A stretch of DNA of 64,000 nt from Methanolobus sp. (GCF_030682845.1 NZ_JAUXNK010000031.1:22018-86017); one strand, 5' to 3'. Positions 1 to 9,880 are shown, numbered from the stretch's first letter. Made by a program: numbers and translations. The notes: generated by a model from the sequence alone, not told the origin.

Positions 1-2072
1 ATCTTTTCGGCGAGCTTGACAAGTTTATCCTTTTCGGAGGCTGCAAATGAAAGACCCGAACGCTGCTGCTTCGAACCTCCCACCATAGCACCGCTCTTCT
101 CGACCATATCACCCTCAAGGGTCACCATCCTCAGGCCACCCATAAGACGACGGGCGTTGGTCATGGTGTCAACGATAAGAGTATCCCTGAAAACGTACCA
201 GAAAGCGGACTCGAACCTGGAGTCAAAATCAATGAGATCTATCGCATACCCTACAACCCCCTGCCGGTCAGACAGGTCCTTATATGGTCGGCGTGGCTCC
301 ATTTTGTTCAAAGGCAGAAATGTTGCCCTGCCACCCTGCCTCTGCTTAAGATAATCAATTGCTCTTGCCGCATCTTCGTCATTCTCTACAACCACGGACT
401 GCATCTTTCCGCCTGCCGCTATCTCAAGAGCAGTGGAATATTTATGGTCCACACTCCCAAGCTCTGCAATAGTGCCATATATCCCAGGAAGTCCATGGTG
501 CTTCTTTTCGTTCATGACCATCTCGACAGCCTTGGAATAATTGCTGTGATCTTCGGCACCCCTGACACGCACCTCAATTCGGGCGTAATCCTTCTCATAG
601 TTACGCAGCTCAGCCTCAAGATCTTTTATGACGCTCTGTATCTGGGAGCGGTTACGTTCAAGGTCATCAATATCCTTGGTGAGAGAGTCTATTTTCTCAT
701 TCAGTTTTTCAATATCATATTTTACTGAAAGCGTGTCACTTTCAGAGGATTGGGATTTTGACTGCGCATCCTCTATCTCGCTTTCGATGTCTCGCACTTC
801 AGCGGATTTCCTTCTGAGAGAGTCCAGCAGGCGGTCCTCATTGCGCATCAGCTCGTTCTTCTCGTTCTTTGCTGTTTCCAGCTGGGACCTGAGCGCGGAT
901 ATCTCATCCCTGGTCTGCGCGAACCTGGCATCCACATCCGCGATCTTGCTCTGCAGTATCATCCGCTGTGTCCGGCGGTCCGACATCTCTGCCAGGATGC
1001 CTTCCTTGCGCTCGGACTCTTCAGATACCCTGGAATCAAGCACCTCAAGCTTGCCTTTGATCTCATCGATCTCGACAAATGTCTTCCTTCGCCGGGCCTC
1101 GATATCCTCAACCTCGTTATCTGCAAGCTCGATGCTGTCCCTGCATCGGGACATTTCACCCCTTATCCCTTCAATATCCTTCTTAATCTGGATCTGCTCA
1201 TCCTCTCCGGTCTTCTGTATGGAGGATGTCAGCTCCTCTAAAGCCCTTTCAAGCTCTTCCACCCTGCTTTGTCTTTCTGCAAGCGAGGTTGCCAGTTTCT
1301 CAAGCACATCTTCCTTCGCTTCAATATCAGCAGTCACTGAACCCAGTTCCGTCTTTGCATCCTTGAGCTTGGCAAGTAACACAAAGCCCTCGAACTTCAT
1401 CTTCTCTGCTTTTAGGGACTGGTACTTAAGAGCCTGGTCACGCTCCTCTTTAAGTTTCTCAAGCTGCTGGCCAACTTCTCCTATGATGATGTCGACACGC
1501 TCGACCCTTTCGCGCACGATCTCAAGTTCATTCAAAGCCCTCTCTTTCTTGCTGTCGAATTCTGCCACGCCTGCGATTTCGTCAATGATCTTGCGTCTTT
1601 CAACAGGAGTCATGTTGATAATACGGGTAACATCACCCTGCATTACAACATTGTAGCCTTCCGGGGTGACTCCCGCCTTTGCAAGGTGAGTGTGTATGTC
1701 AGTAAGGCTAACTGCCTTGCCGTTGAAATAGAAATAGCTGTAGTAACCACTATCTGTCTCGCGTATCTTCCGCGTAATGGATACTTCATCACTTGCGACC
1801 GGCATCTTGTGGTCCGAGTTATCGAACTTGATAGTGACCTGAGCGAAGTCCGGTCTCTTTGCGCTCTCGCCGTTATAGATAAGGTCTGTGAGCTTCTCAG
1901 CCCTCATTGTCCTTGAGCTTGAGAGGCCCAGCACAAAAAGAATACCATCTATTATGTTGGACTTACCACTACCATTGGGCCCGGATATGGTGGTAAAACC
2001 TTCGTAGAAAGGGATCTTGACCTTTTTACCGAAGGACTTGAAGTTTATAAACTCAATTTCCTTAATATGCAC
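1..2072 (-). CDS. smc: Chromosome segregation ATPase SMC (C-terminal part outside window)
   Basis: Structural maintenance of chromosomes protein, which compacts and helps segregate the chromosome as a dimer with kleisin partners. About 690 codons are present and the frame runs off the window start, so the C-terminal coiled coil and head are missing. The N-terminus reads as an ABC head with Walker A GPNGSGKSN near residue 32. A long coiled coil follows from about residue 165 to 500, and then the start of the hinge (GIYGTIAEL, GGKMQSVVVEN). I chose a GTG start at 2072 because AAGGGG lies just upstream and translation begins HIKEIEFINFKSFG, typical of SMC N-termini. The gene lies 25 bp downstream of a coiled-coil protein, probably in one transcript. 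Family assignment is very secure. Confidence 0.95.
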   Translation of the reverse strand, partial: MHIKEIEFINFKSFGKKVKIPFYEGFTTISGPNGSGKSNIIDGILFVLGLSSSRTMRAEKLTDLIYNGESAKRPDFAQVTIKFDNSDHKMPVASDEVSITRKIRETDSGYYSYFYFNGKAVSLTDIHTHLAKAGVTPEGYNVVMQGDVTRIINMTPVERRKIIDEIAGVAEFDSKKERALNELEIVRERVERVDIIIGEVGQQLEKLKEERDQALKYQSLKAEKMKFEGFVLLAKLKDAKTELGSVTADIEAKEDVLEKLATSLAERQSRVEELERALEELTSSIQKTGEDEQIQIKKDIEGIRGEMSRCRDSIELADNEVEDIEARRRKTFVEIDEIKGKLEVLDSRVSEESERKEGILAEMSDRRTQRMILQSKIADVDARFAQTRDEISALRSQLETAKNEKNELMRNEDRLLDSLRRKSAEVRDIESEIEDAQSKSQSSESDTLSVKYDIEKLNEKIDSLTKDIDDLERNRSQIQSVIKDLEAELRNYEKDYARIEVRVRGAEDHSNYSKAVEMVMNEKKHHGLPGIYGTIAELGSVDHKYSTALEIAAGGKMQSVVVENDEDAARAIDYLKQRQGGRATFLPLNKMEPRRPYKDLSDRQGVVGYAIDLIDFDSRFESAFWYVFRDTLIVDTMTNARRLMGGLRMVTLEGDMVEKSGAMVGGSKQQRSGLSFAASEKDKLVKLAEK

Positions 2073-2097
2073 GTGATTCCCCTTTCATTACAAAGGA

Positions 2098-2916
2098 TTA
2101 TTTCCTGCGGGTAACAGTTATCACTGCATCTTCATTATCGCGGGATTCGACCGTCTCGTAATCTGTCTCAGTCTGCTTGCGCCTGGCCTTGTTCTCGTCT
2201 TCTGCGACAATATAATCACAGGAATTATGTGGCTCCGGGAGGGTTTTACGCATTTTCCTCTCATCATCGGTTTCTGCGACAATATACTCTGAACGGGACG
2301 GCGGTCTCTGCGGAGGCTTTGCTTCAACCTGCGGAGCTGCTTCCCTTATATTAAGACGCACATTGGCAGGCCTGCCGACAGCGTTGAAGGAATCATTGCG
2401 GGACTGTTCTGTGGACCTGACAGAAACATTGGCCCTGTTTGCAGGAATCGCTGGTTGCGGCGGAACAAATTGCCTGACAGGAGCTGTTATAATGGGAGTG
2501 GCTGAAGGAGGAGAGGCTCGGGCTCGTGGAGGCTCGGGCTCGTTTTCAGGCTCAGGTCTGTATAACCTGGGCTCCATTTTCTCGACTGACTTCTCAACTG
2601 CCTTTTCAACAGCCACTTGCGGTTTGGACTCCTCTTTTTTCTGCTGCCGGGAAACAGAGATCTCACTCAGGGAGCGAATCATGGATTTCTGGTCGAGCAG
2701 TTCATCCATTACACCATTGAGGTTGCTGGCAAGCGACTGGATCTTGTGTTCAAGGTTGACGATCCGGTTATTAACATCAAAATCACTCTTCAGATCACTG
2801 CGTATTTCCCGCAGAATCGAATCTCTTAGCGTGTTTTTAATATCCTCGAGTTCCGCTTCCTTTTCCTTCAACTGGCGTTCAAGCCTCTCAACGATAAAGT
2901 CTCTGTTGTCATTCAT
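2098..2916 (-). CDS. Unknown coiled-coil protein encoded directly upstream of smc
   Basis: A 272-residue soluble protein of unknown function. Residues 1-100 are strongly heptad-like and charged (RLERQLKEKEAELEDIK and onward), predicting a coiled coil. Residues about 110-200 are rich in Pro, Ala and Glu and look disordered. The C-terminal 70 residues hold two copies of a short motif, EYIVAETDDERKMRK and DYIVAEDENKARRK. The stop is 25 bp before the smc start on the same strand, so the two are probably cotranscribed. It is not ScpA or ScpB by any motif I can see. A role with SMC is inferred from position only. Confidence 0.75.
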   Translation of the reverse strand: MNDNRDFIVERLERQLKEKEAELEDIKNTLRDSILREIRSDLKSDFDVNNRIVNLEHKIQSLASNLNGVMDELLDQKSMIRSLSEISVSRQQKKEESKPQVAVEKAVEKSVEKMEPRLYRPEPENEPEPPRARASPPSATPIITAPVRQFVPPQPAIPANRANVSVRSTEQSRNDSFNAVGRPANVRLNIREAAPQVEAKPPQRPPSRSEYIVAETDDERKMRKTLPEPHNSCDYIVAEDENKARRKQTETDYETVESRDNEDAVITVTRRK

Positions 2917-3050
2917 GCAAAGCCTCGCAAAACCATTCGGTCCCTCATGTGTTTCAAAAATCCTGATATATTATATGGACAAAAGTATAATATAACTTAT
3001 GGTTGCTTTTTTTAATATAATTCTTAAATAAGCCTTTTTTGCAGCAGGAA

Positions 3051-5711
3051 TCATTTTGCAATGATCGCCGAACTATTAGTCACAGGGTCTTTCTCCACAG
3101 CAAATACATGGTCCGCAGAATCTATCAGTGACTCATCATGCGATACTACAAGGATCTGACCCACACCGATGTCGCGCATCATGTCTATCAGTTTGATCAA
3201 CTGGTTAACATGCCCTTTATCCAGGAAAACTGTAGGTTCGTCCATGATCAGAGGAGGAAGTCCGGCCTGTTTTCCGGCTACGCCAAGCGAAAGCAGGCGA
3301 TATATAGCGCACCTTAGTACAAGGTTGAACAAAGCCCGCTCCCCACCGCTCAGGAGTCTGGGTTCAAGGGAAGTTCCGTCCTTCTCGAACACAGTAAGGT
3401 TGTAGTCCGCGTCAAGCCTTACATGGGAGTAAGCGTTATTAGTGTACATGAAAGTGAATATCTCATTAATGAAAGTGTCCAAGGCCCCGATATTGTTGGA
3501 GCGCAACTGAGATCTGATGCGCATATACATCGCCTCGAGCTCTTGCGCATCCGCATAGATAGCATTGAGATAATCCACCTTGTTATTGAGCTGGTCAAGA
3601 ACAAGTCTCAGGCTTTCGAAGCGCTTAAGCTCACTTTCAAGCATTCCCGCCTGCTTTGTGATCTCTTCCCGCTCCGCTTGCAGCCTGACGATCTCAGATT
3701 TTATGACTCCGAAGGCTTCATCATAGTCCCTGAACAGGGATTCAAGTCTAGATATATCAAAGCCGCCCACCTTGCCGCTTATCTCACGAAGGGACTCATT
3801 CTTTTCAGCAACCTGACCATCAAAAATAACGATCACCTCTCTGAAATTCGTGATCTTAGCTTCCATCTGTGCAATATCGGTTTTCATCCTGTCTGCTTCA
3901 ACGAGGTCCGTGCGAACCTTCCGGGCGGCCTCAAGGAGTTTCAGGCACGCAGAATGTTCTTTCTCAGCTACTTCCAGTTCCTGCTTCAATAGCCGGAGTT
4001 TGTCCTGTAATCCCCTTACAGACTCCTCTATAAGGGACCTCCGTGAAGAGAGTTCCTCTTTCTTCTTATCATGATCAAGAAGCAGGGATTGGTATTCCAG
4101 AGCCAGCTTTTCAAGACTACGTATGTTCTCTTCGGAGGACTTTACTTCCCTGACTGTGACCTCAATTTCATTTCTGTGAACCCTGGCCTCTCTTACGCGC
4201 CCCAGCTTAGAATCCAGAGCCTCCTGTTTTTTCTTCAATACAGCTAATTCTGCCTGGAGTTCCTTCGCTTTCTGGGAGTCCGAAGCTGTCGCCTCCTCAA
4301 TGCATGAACCCTTAAGATCCTGCATGCACGTGGGGCACTTCCCTTCGCTGAGGAGCTGAGCAGACTTTTTTATTCGCTCCTGTATTTCCGTAAACTTTGC
4401 CGAAAGCTCTTTTTCCTTGCCATGCAGGCTTTTTTGCTGGTCGGTCACAAGATCGAAGATCTCCTCGATGTTCTCCAGCTTTTCCAGCGTCAGTCCAAGA
4501 GGCTCAAGGTTTGAGATAACAGAAACCTTCTTTTCCTCAAGCTGTGCTATTTTGGTGCGCGATGCCTCAATATCTGACTGTATACCTGTAAGCTTTTCCT
4601 TGCTCTGGGAAACAGACTTTTCCAGCTCATGGACATGTTTTTGGTTTTCTGCCAGCGAGTCAGCAAAGGTCGTTTGTTCTTTTTCAAGTACTGCCTTGTT
4701 TTTGCTTATATTGCTTATCCTGTCCCTCAATGAGCGCTCACTGGTGTCTATTCCTGATATCGTCCTTTCTATGTCCGAATCATCAAGGTTGAATTCAGAA
4801 CAAACCTCCCGAATCCTCTTTCGTAGCTCCTCCTGACCGACTCTTGAGGAAGCGATACTCTTCTCCATGGACCCTATCTGGACATACGCCCGGTTCTTCT
4901 TCTCATCAAGTTCTTTTATCTGGGACTGGACAGAAACCTTTTTGTCTGCTAATTCCCTGAATTCGGCAATCTTTTTTGAAGTCTCGTCTTTCAATGACAG
5001 CGCACGGTCCTTCTTATCATTAAGAGAGGAGATCTCCCTTTCAAGATTCCCGGAGCGTGTGCGCAGTTCTGCAAGTTTTTCAACAGGCTTTGAGTCTTCT
5101 ATATGCCTGGCGGCTGCATCCACTTCCTTGATGCGGCGTTCCGTATCCTTCTGGTGGCGGCCAACACCTATGCGTGCACTTGACGCCCGCTCACGATACT
5201 CTTCCAGTTTCCCAAGCTGCAGGAGATCGTCTATCATCTTCTGCCTGTCCTTTGGCTTGGAGTTTATCAGCACATCGATTTCACCCTGCCTGATATAGAC
5301 GCAATTCCGGTAGGCCTCTTCATCCATGTTGAGCAGTGAACGTATAGCATCATATGTACGTGTAGGCTGGTCGAAAAGAATCTCAGAATCTCTTCTGAGA
5401 ATAGCACCCGTATTGGAAGCACGTCCCTTTTCAGGATCATTCCTGAAGAATTGCTCTACTGAATAATCATGGCCGTTCTGTTCGAAATCCAGCATTATGG
5501 AAGCTTTTGTAGCACCTTTTCGGATGATATCCGAAATGACAAAATCCTTATCAAGGGTCTTGCTTCCGAAAAGACAGGTAAAGCACGCCTCAAGCAAGCT
5601 GGATTTCCCACTCCCGTTGACTCCTGAGACTACGGTCACACCATCCTGGAAAGAGATGTCCAGCTGCTTATAGCTTCTTATGTTCTCTATCTGCAGTCTT
5701 TTTATTCTCAT
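3051..5711 (-). CDS. rad50: DNA double-strand break repair ATPase Rad50
   Basis: Rad50 forms a complex with the Mre11 nuclease that tethers and processes DNA double-strand ends. The 886 residues match the usual archaeal length. Walker A GVNGSGKSS is near residue 30, long coiled coils flank a zinc hook CPTC near residue 458, the ABC signature LLSGGERALFNL is near residue 783, and Walker B LIMDEPTVFLD near 820. The start overlaps the mre11 stop by 4 bp, so the genes are translationally coupled. No HerA or NurA gene is next to this pair here, unlike in many archaea. Confidence 0.97.
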   Translation of the reverse strand: MRIKRLQIENIRSYKQLDISFQDGVTVVSGVNGSGKSSLLEACFTCLFGSKTLDKDFVISDIIRKGATKASIMLDFEQNGHDYSVEQFFRNDPEKGRASNTGAILRRDSEILFDQPTRTYDAIRSLLNMDEEAYRNCVYIRQGEIDVLINSKPKDRQKMIDDLLQLGKLEEYRERASSARIGVGRHQKDTERRIKEVDAAARHIEDSKPVEKLAELRTRSGNLEREISSLNDKKDRALSLKDETSKKIAEFRELADKKVSVQSQIKELDEKKNRAYVQIGSMEKSIASSRVGQEELRKRIREVCSEFNLDDSDIERTISGIDTSERSLRDRISNISKNKAVLEKEQTTFADSLAENQKHVHELEKSVSQSKEKLTGIQSDIEASRTKIAQLEEKKVSVISNLEPLGLTLEKLENIEEIFDLVTDQQKSLHGKEKELSAKFTEIQERIKKSAQLLSEGKCPTCMQDLKGSCIEEATASDSQKAKELQAELAVLKKKQEALDSKLGRVREARVHRNEIEVTVREVKSSEENIRSLEKLALEYQSLLLDHDKKKEELSSRRSLIEESVRGLQDKLRLLKQELEVAEKEHSACLKLLEAARKVRTDLVEADRMKTDIAQMEAKITNFREVIVIFDGQVAEKNESLREISGKVGGFDISRLESLFRDYDEAFGVIKSEIVRLQAEREEITKQAGMLESELKRFESLRLVLDQLNNKVDYLNAIYADAQELEAMYMRIRSQLRSNNIGALDTFINEIFTFMYTNNAYSHVRLDADYNLTVFEKDGTSLEPRLLSGGERALFNLVLRCAIYRLLSLGVAGKQAGLPPLIMDEPTVFLDKGHVNQLIKLIDMMRDIGVGQILVVSHDESLIDSADHVFAVEKDPVTNSSAIIAK

Positions 5712-7300
5712 AAGTAGTCACCAAGGTTGTACTGCCGTGGTTTGGGAGCAGCTTTATGCTCCTTATGAGAAGGTGTTTCCGGTCCTTTTTCCTGAGCAAC
5801 GACCTCATGAGCCTTCTCTAAGGGAGGGGCTTCACCTTCAGAGAATATATACTGCCGGACATTTACATCGTGTTTCTGTTCAGCGTGACCTTCAGTTACC
5901 TCGGACATTTCAGTTGTTTCAGTTGATTCGGTTGATTCAATTGATTCGGGCACTTCGGTTAATTCCGTTACTTCATCTACAGCGGAAACATCTTCTTTTG
6001 CCGTAACACCCTGGTCAAAGTTCTGCTCAAAGTTATCTGCTGCAACAGCCTCAAACTTCTCATCCGTTGTGACCACTATAAACTCATGAGAAGTTTCATG
6101 AGAGACTCCCTGCAGGGAAGGTTCGACAGACTCGCCCTCAGGCAATGCCACAACTGCAGGAACCTCGACCCTGTTTGTGAAATCCATCCTGTCGAGCAAT
6201 TCACCAAGTCTGTCTTCGACTTCAGCGTCAACCCTGCTCTTTACGAGCACAGGGTCCCTGATTATCTCGTCGAGCATGATGCCACCCTGTGTAAGATTCA
6301 TCTTCCCCAGTTCCTCTTTAACCGCCTCATCGGGATCTGTAAAAGAAAAAGACATATATACGTCCGGGAAAATGTCACCGGCCCTGAGGTCCCTTATAGC
6401 AGGGACAAGGGCCTTGCGGGAAAACAGGAATTCCTCTATCTCACTGAACTTGATCTTTATCTCAGGATCTCCCGAGATATTCACAAATACTATCTTGTCC
6501 TCGACATCACGCTCTTTGATAGCAGAGAATATTTCCTCGTAAGCCTGTGAGCCTTTGCTGAGCTTGACAGGTATGAATACAAAATCCCTGGTAGGTATTA
6601 CCCTCTTGCTTATATCGACCCCATCATCGCCTGCAGTGACGATATTATAGGAGCGGGGCTCAAGTTCGGATGCACCGTTGCGCTCGGTGCTGCCACAATA
6701 GGTAACCCAGGTCTCTCCTACCCTGATTATTTCATGCTTGTGATTATCACCAAGGAGCACGGCATGCACATCAAAAGGAATGGAATGCAGGACTTCCTGC
6801 ACATCCCAATCACCAAAAGCAAAGGGTTTCATCATCTGATGCATTACAAGCAGATTATATTCTGCATCATCCTCATTATTGAAAACTGAATAATCGAACA
6901 GAGGAATCCGGGATTTGGGTACATGGTCAATCCCATATACAGCTACGCTGCCCAGCCTGTAAGGTGTGGCCCCAAGGCGTATGACAAGCCCCATGCTTTC
7001 ATAAAGGTCAAGCCACTGTGTGCTTTGCTTGCTCTCATGGTTACCCACAACTGCAAGCAATGGAACCTGAGCATCCCTGAGCCTTGAGAAAAGTTTCATC
7101 GTCTCCAGAATATCATCAAGAGTCGGATTCCTTGAGTCGAAAAGATCACCTGCATGTACAACAGCATCGGCTTTCATTGAAATGGCATCATCGATCACCT
7201 TTGCAAAAGCATCGAGAAAATCCTGCCTGCGTACTTCGCTGTGGTACTGCCGGTAACCTAAGTGTGTATCCCCTGTGTGGATTATCTTTGTTTCATCCAT
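5708..7300 (-). CDS. mre11: DNA double-strand break repair nuclease Mre11
   Basis: Manganese-dependent 3'-5' exonuclease and endonuclease acting with Rad50 in end resection. Phosphoesterase motifs are in order: GDTHLG near residue 10, HAGDLFDS near 48, GNHE near 85, HQMMKPF near 155 and GDNHKHE near 180. At 530 residues it is longer than most archaeal homologues. The extra part, roughly residues 360-520, is acidic and low-complexity, rich in Thr, Glu, Ser and Val, and ends RQYNLGDYL. A related RQYIFSEG lies upstream in the tail. The catalytic half looks intact. Divergent from the pilin cluster that starts at 7447. Confidence 0.96.
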   Translation of the reverse strand: MDETKIIHTGDTHLGYRQYHSEVRRQDFLDAFAKVIDDAISMKADAVVHAGDLFDSRNPTLDDILETMKLFSRLRDAQVPLLAVVGNHESKQSTQWLDLYESMGLVIRLGATPYRLGSVAVYGIDHVPKSRIPLFDYSVFNNEDDAEYNLLVMHQMMKPFAFGDWDVQEVLHSIPFDVHAVLLGDNHKHEIIRVGETWVTYCGSTERNGASELEPRSYNIVTAGDDGVDISKRVIPTRDFVFIPVKLSKGSQAYEEIFSAIKERDVEDKIVFVNISGDPEIKIKFSEIEEFLFSRKALVPAIRDLRAGDIFPDVYMSFSFTDPDEAVKEELGKMNLTQGGIMLDEIIRDPVLVKSRVDAEVEDRLGELLDRMDFTNRVEVPAVVALPEGESVEPSLQGVSHETSHEFIVVTTDEKFEAVAADNFEQNFDQGVTAKEDVSAVDEVTELTEVPESIESTESTETTEMSEVTEGHAEQKHDVNVRQYIFSEGEAPPLEKAHEVVAQEKGPETPSHKEHKAAPKPRQYNLGDYL

Positions 7301-7446
7301 CTTGGGATATGATACGCATTACCCGTTTTTAAGATTGCCTATTAAAGGCATTGTTGCTGTCATCAAAATGAGATACAGTCGCTCGAGGAGAATGTACAAA
7401 TAAGACCTGTAATATAATATTAGTTACTATAATACTAGAGGTATTT

Positions 7447-7917
7447 ATGGACAGTAAGGGACAGATGACTATCGACTATCTGATAAGCATTATAATATTT
7501 TTGCTTGCAATGGTCTTCGTGTTCAGTTATACATCCGGGATATTCACACCGTTCCAATCCAACTCAGACGAAGTCACATTGATAGCGGACAGAGTATCCA
7601 TAGCTATCGTTGAAAAGAGAATGAGCGCCGGGGATGAGGCTGTTCCTAATCTGGTCAACAAAACAAAGATTAATGATTTTTTTGCAGATCTTAATAATGA
7701 CACAAACTACCAGTCTATTATTGATTCCCTCGGGATGAACGGCAGCTATCTGCGGTATGACCTGAACGTCACTGCAGAGAACAGCAGTAGTATCATTTCT
7801 GCAGGAAAACCGATTCCTCCCCAGATCAACGTAGGGCAGACACGGAGGATAGTCCTGTGCAAAGATGAGAATTCAGAGAGGACAGAGATGGTAATTCTGT
7901 CATTCAGGGTGTGGTGA
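7447..7917 (+). CDS. Pilin-like protein, module 1 gene A (DUF7287-like)
   Basis: First gene of a six-gene pilin-like set. The 156-residue protein starts with a class III signal: SKGQMTIDYLI, with likely cleavage between G5 and Q6, followed by a hydrophobic stretch to about residue 29 that would form the pilin helix core. The conserved block FTPFQSNSDEVTLIADRV follows directly. The rest is a small extracytoplasmic domain with several N-glycosylation sequons (NKT, NDT, NGS, NVT). About half of its residues match its counterpart at 12200-12667. It resembles haloarchaeal proteins I know as DUF7287; that name is from memory. An AT-rich TATA-like stretch lies at about 7411-7421. Function unknown beyond pilin-type export. 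Confidence 0.82.
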   Translation: MDSKGQMTIDYLISIIIFLLAMVFVFSYTSGIFTPFQSNSDEVTLIADRVSIAIVEKRMSAGDEAVPNLVNKTKINDFFADLNNDTNYQSIIDSLGMNGSYLRYDLNVTAENSSSIISAGKPIPPQINVGQTRRIVLCKDENSERTEMVILSFRVW

Positions 7918-7918
7918 C

Positions 7919-8533
7919 ATGAGAAGAAATGTACCGCACAAACTTGAAAGAGGCGAACATGCTCAGATGCATACCCTTGAAGCGATCATTGCATCGCTCA
8001 TCATGGTCGCAATTATCATATTCACTGTGCAGGCAACTTCCCTTACCCCTCTCACATCCTCCACAGCTAATGCCCACATAGAGGCCCAACTCCAGGCAAT
8101 GGGGCAGGATATGCTCAATGCCCTTTCATATTCAGCTTATGGTCAGAACTCGAATCTGACAAATGATGTCCTGAAATGGGATGGTGAGCAGTATGTCTGG
8201 AACGGGACAACATACAGGACAGTTAGGAATCCAGGTTACGAGCTTCAGGACAGTTCACTTGCCCATACGCTCGAATTCATCGCAGTCAAAAGAGGGATTG
8301 CACATAATGTTCATTTCAGCTGGGTGGATGAAGAAGGCGTCACAATGTCCCGAAGATACATCTATAACGGGGATCCTTCGAATAACGCTGTGGTGATATC
8401 AAAGAGAGTGCATTTATCAGATTTTGACGTCGGTAACACAACTGAATTTGCGGCACGCAGCGGAATCCCGGATGCGGATCCGACAGATTTCTACAATATC
8501 GTGAATGTAAAAATGACGCTCTGGAGAATGTAG
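7919..8533 (+). CDS. Pilin-like protein, module 1 gene B (DUF7288-like)
   Basis: Second gene of module 1, starting 1 bp after gene A stops. In the 204-residue protein a short charged N-terminus precedes AQMHTLEAIIA and a hydrophobic segment at about residues 22-40, then the highly conserved TSLTPLTSSTANAHIEAQL. A likely prepilin-peptidase cut is between A15 and Q16, with Ala rather than Gly at the -1 position. The C-terminal domain is extracytoplasmic and ends TLWRM, as does its paralogue at 12670-13290. Similar proteins occur in haloarchaea (DUF7288 from memory). Confidence 0.82.
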   Translation: MRRNVPHKLERGEHAQMHTLEAIIASLIMVAIIIFTVQATSLTPLTSSTANAHIEAQLQAMGQDMLNALSYSAYGQNSNLTNDVLKWDGEQYVWNGTTYRTVRNPGYELQDSSLAHTLEFIAVKRGIAHNVHFSWVDEEGVTMSRRYIYNGDPSNNAVVISKRVHLSDFDVGNTTEFAARSGIPDADPTDFYNIVNVKMTLWRM

Positions 8534-8540
8534 TGATCGC

Positions 8541-9398
8541 ATGAGAAAATTAGATGATTCCGCTCAGTTGTTATTGATAGCAGGTTTTGCCATAGGAGTA
8601 GGCATAGTTGTAATTACAGTCATGCTAAGCAATGTGATATATGCCAGCAACATGGCATCGGAATCAAGCATTGATACTTCCCGCTACGATATTGCCAACG
8701 CGATCCAGACAACCACTGAAGCATATCAGGACGCTTACAGGTACTCCATATTGGATGAGGATAACATCACCCGTTATGAAGAATATATTGACTCCTACTC
8801 CAGGAAAGCCTCACAGAACTATGCAACAGCAGGCTTTACTTTCCACCTGCAAGACCATGGCTTCTCAGAACCTTACTTCACCCACAACGGGCTTGCAGAG
8901 GGGAAGGACAACTGGACCCTTGTGAGCAACGTAAACATGACTGAATCATTCTTTATTACGCCAAACACATCCACCATGGGAAATGAATCCAATCCTCTTG
9001 TAATCGAAGCCTTCAATCATAGCGGAAGTAGCCTATGGTCAATCGGAATGTACAATTCAAGCGGGAAGGTAAACATAACTGTAATAGACGGTTCATTCGC
9101 ACCTCGGTACAAACCAGATATAGGAGCTAATCCAGAAGTCAACATAACAGGTAATCGGATCAATAATGAAACCTTCGAGTTCAATTATTCTGCTTCCACA
9201 ACAGGCCAGGATTATTCAATAAATATCTACAACGGAAGCAATACCATTGGAATCTACACAATATCCGGCAATACTTCATCCGGTCAGCCCTTCATGCTTG
9301 CAAGATACGAAGTTGCGAACCCAACCCTGAGGATGGCTTCCAGCCAGATGAGTATTAACCGGTCGGTGCCAATTCCCCTTCCGGGGGGGATGTCATGA
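8541..9398 (+). CDS. Pilin-like protein, module 1 gene C (DUF7261-like)
   Basis: Third gene of module 1, 7 bp after gene B. The 285-residue protein starts MRKLDDSAQLLLIAGFAIG: a short charged head, A-Q at the possible processing site, and a hydrophobic helix to about residue 33. The region after VIYASNMASES is a large, sequon-rich surface domain (NMT, NTS, NHS, NSS, NIT). It overlaps gene D by 4 bp. Its paralogue is at 13313-14137 with the same N-terminal signature. Resembles DUF7261 of haloarchaea, from memory. Confidence 0.8.
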   Translation: MRKLDDSAQLLLIAGFAIGVGIVVITVMLSNVIYASNMASESSIDTSRYDIANAIQTTTEAYQDAYRYSILDEDNITRYEEYIDSYSRKASQNYATAGFTFHLQDHGFSEPYFTHNGLAEGKDNWTLVSNVNMTESFFITPNTSTMGNESNPLVIEAFNHSGSSLWSIGMYNSSGKVNITVIDGSFAPRYKPDIGANPEVNITGNRINNETFEFNYSASTTGQDYSINIYNGSNTIGIYTISGNTSSGQPFMLARYEVANPTLRMASSQMSINRSVPIPLPGGMS

Positions 9399-9868
9399 GA
9401 GATCTGGCAGGAGATGAGAATGCAGTATCTATCTCAATTGGGTTCATACTTACCTTCTCCATAACAGTTCTTGTGATGGTAATTGCTCTGACATCATTTT
9501 ATTCACTGATGGGACAGGCTGAGCAGACCGTGATGCGCGACGAGTTCGAAATACATGGAAGCGATATTGCGGTCCGTATAACATCTCTGGATACGACAGT
9601 TGGTATAGCAAAAGATGCAGGTTCCGATATTGGAAGGATCAGTTACAGACTATCTCTTCCTGACAAGATAGCAGGGAAGGAGTATTCCATCGAGTTCTCA
9701 AACAGTACAAATGAAATAACTTTCATGTCTGAGGAAAGAGCTGAGACAAGGGTCAAAGTACCCTATTCCACCGAAGATACCAATGTTACTCCAACTATTC
9801 TTTACAGTTCGAAAGGCGAATACCTGATGGTTTACAACCCGATCACCAATACAATAGATATATCCTGA
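9395..9868 (+). CDS. Pilin-like protein, module 1 gene D (DUF7266-like)
   Basis: Fourth gene of module 1, overlapping gene C by ATGA. The 157-residue protein has the archaeal pilin-type start DENAVSISIGFILTFSI with a hydrophobic segment at about residues 10-32. Then comes the conserved block AEQTVMRDEFEIHGSDIAVRI, which is almost the same in the paralogue at 14134-14631. The remainder is a small beta-rich domain. The AVSxxxG motif is typical of archaeal type IV pilin N-termini. Confidence 0.82.
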   Translation: MRDLAGDENAVSISIGFILTFSITVLVMVIALTSFYSLMGQAEQTVMRDEFEIHGSDIAVRITSLDTTVGIAKDAGSDIGRISYRLSLPDKIAGKEYSIEFSNSTNEITFMSEERAETRVKVPYSTEDTNVTPTILYSSKGEYLMVYNPITNTIDIS

Positions 9869-9880
9869 GAGTGAGTGCAC

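Noticed and set aside
628..1656. 342-codon plus-strand open frame
   Set aside because: It lies antisense to smc, is Ser/Leu-rich from reverse translation of coiled coil, and has no family features.
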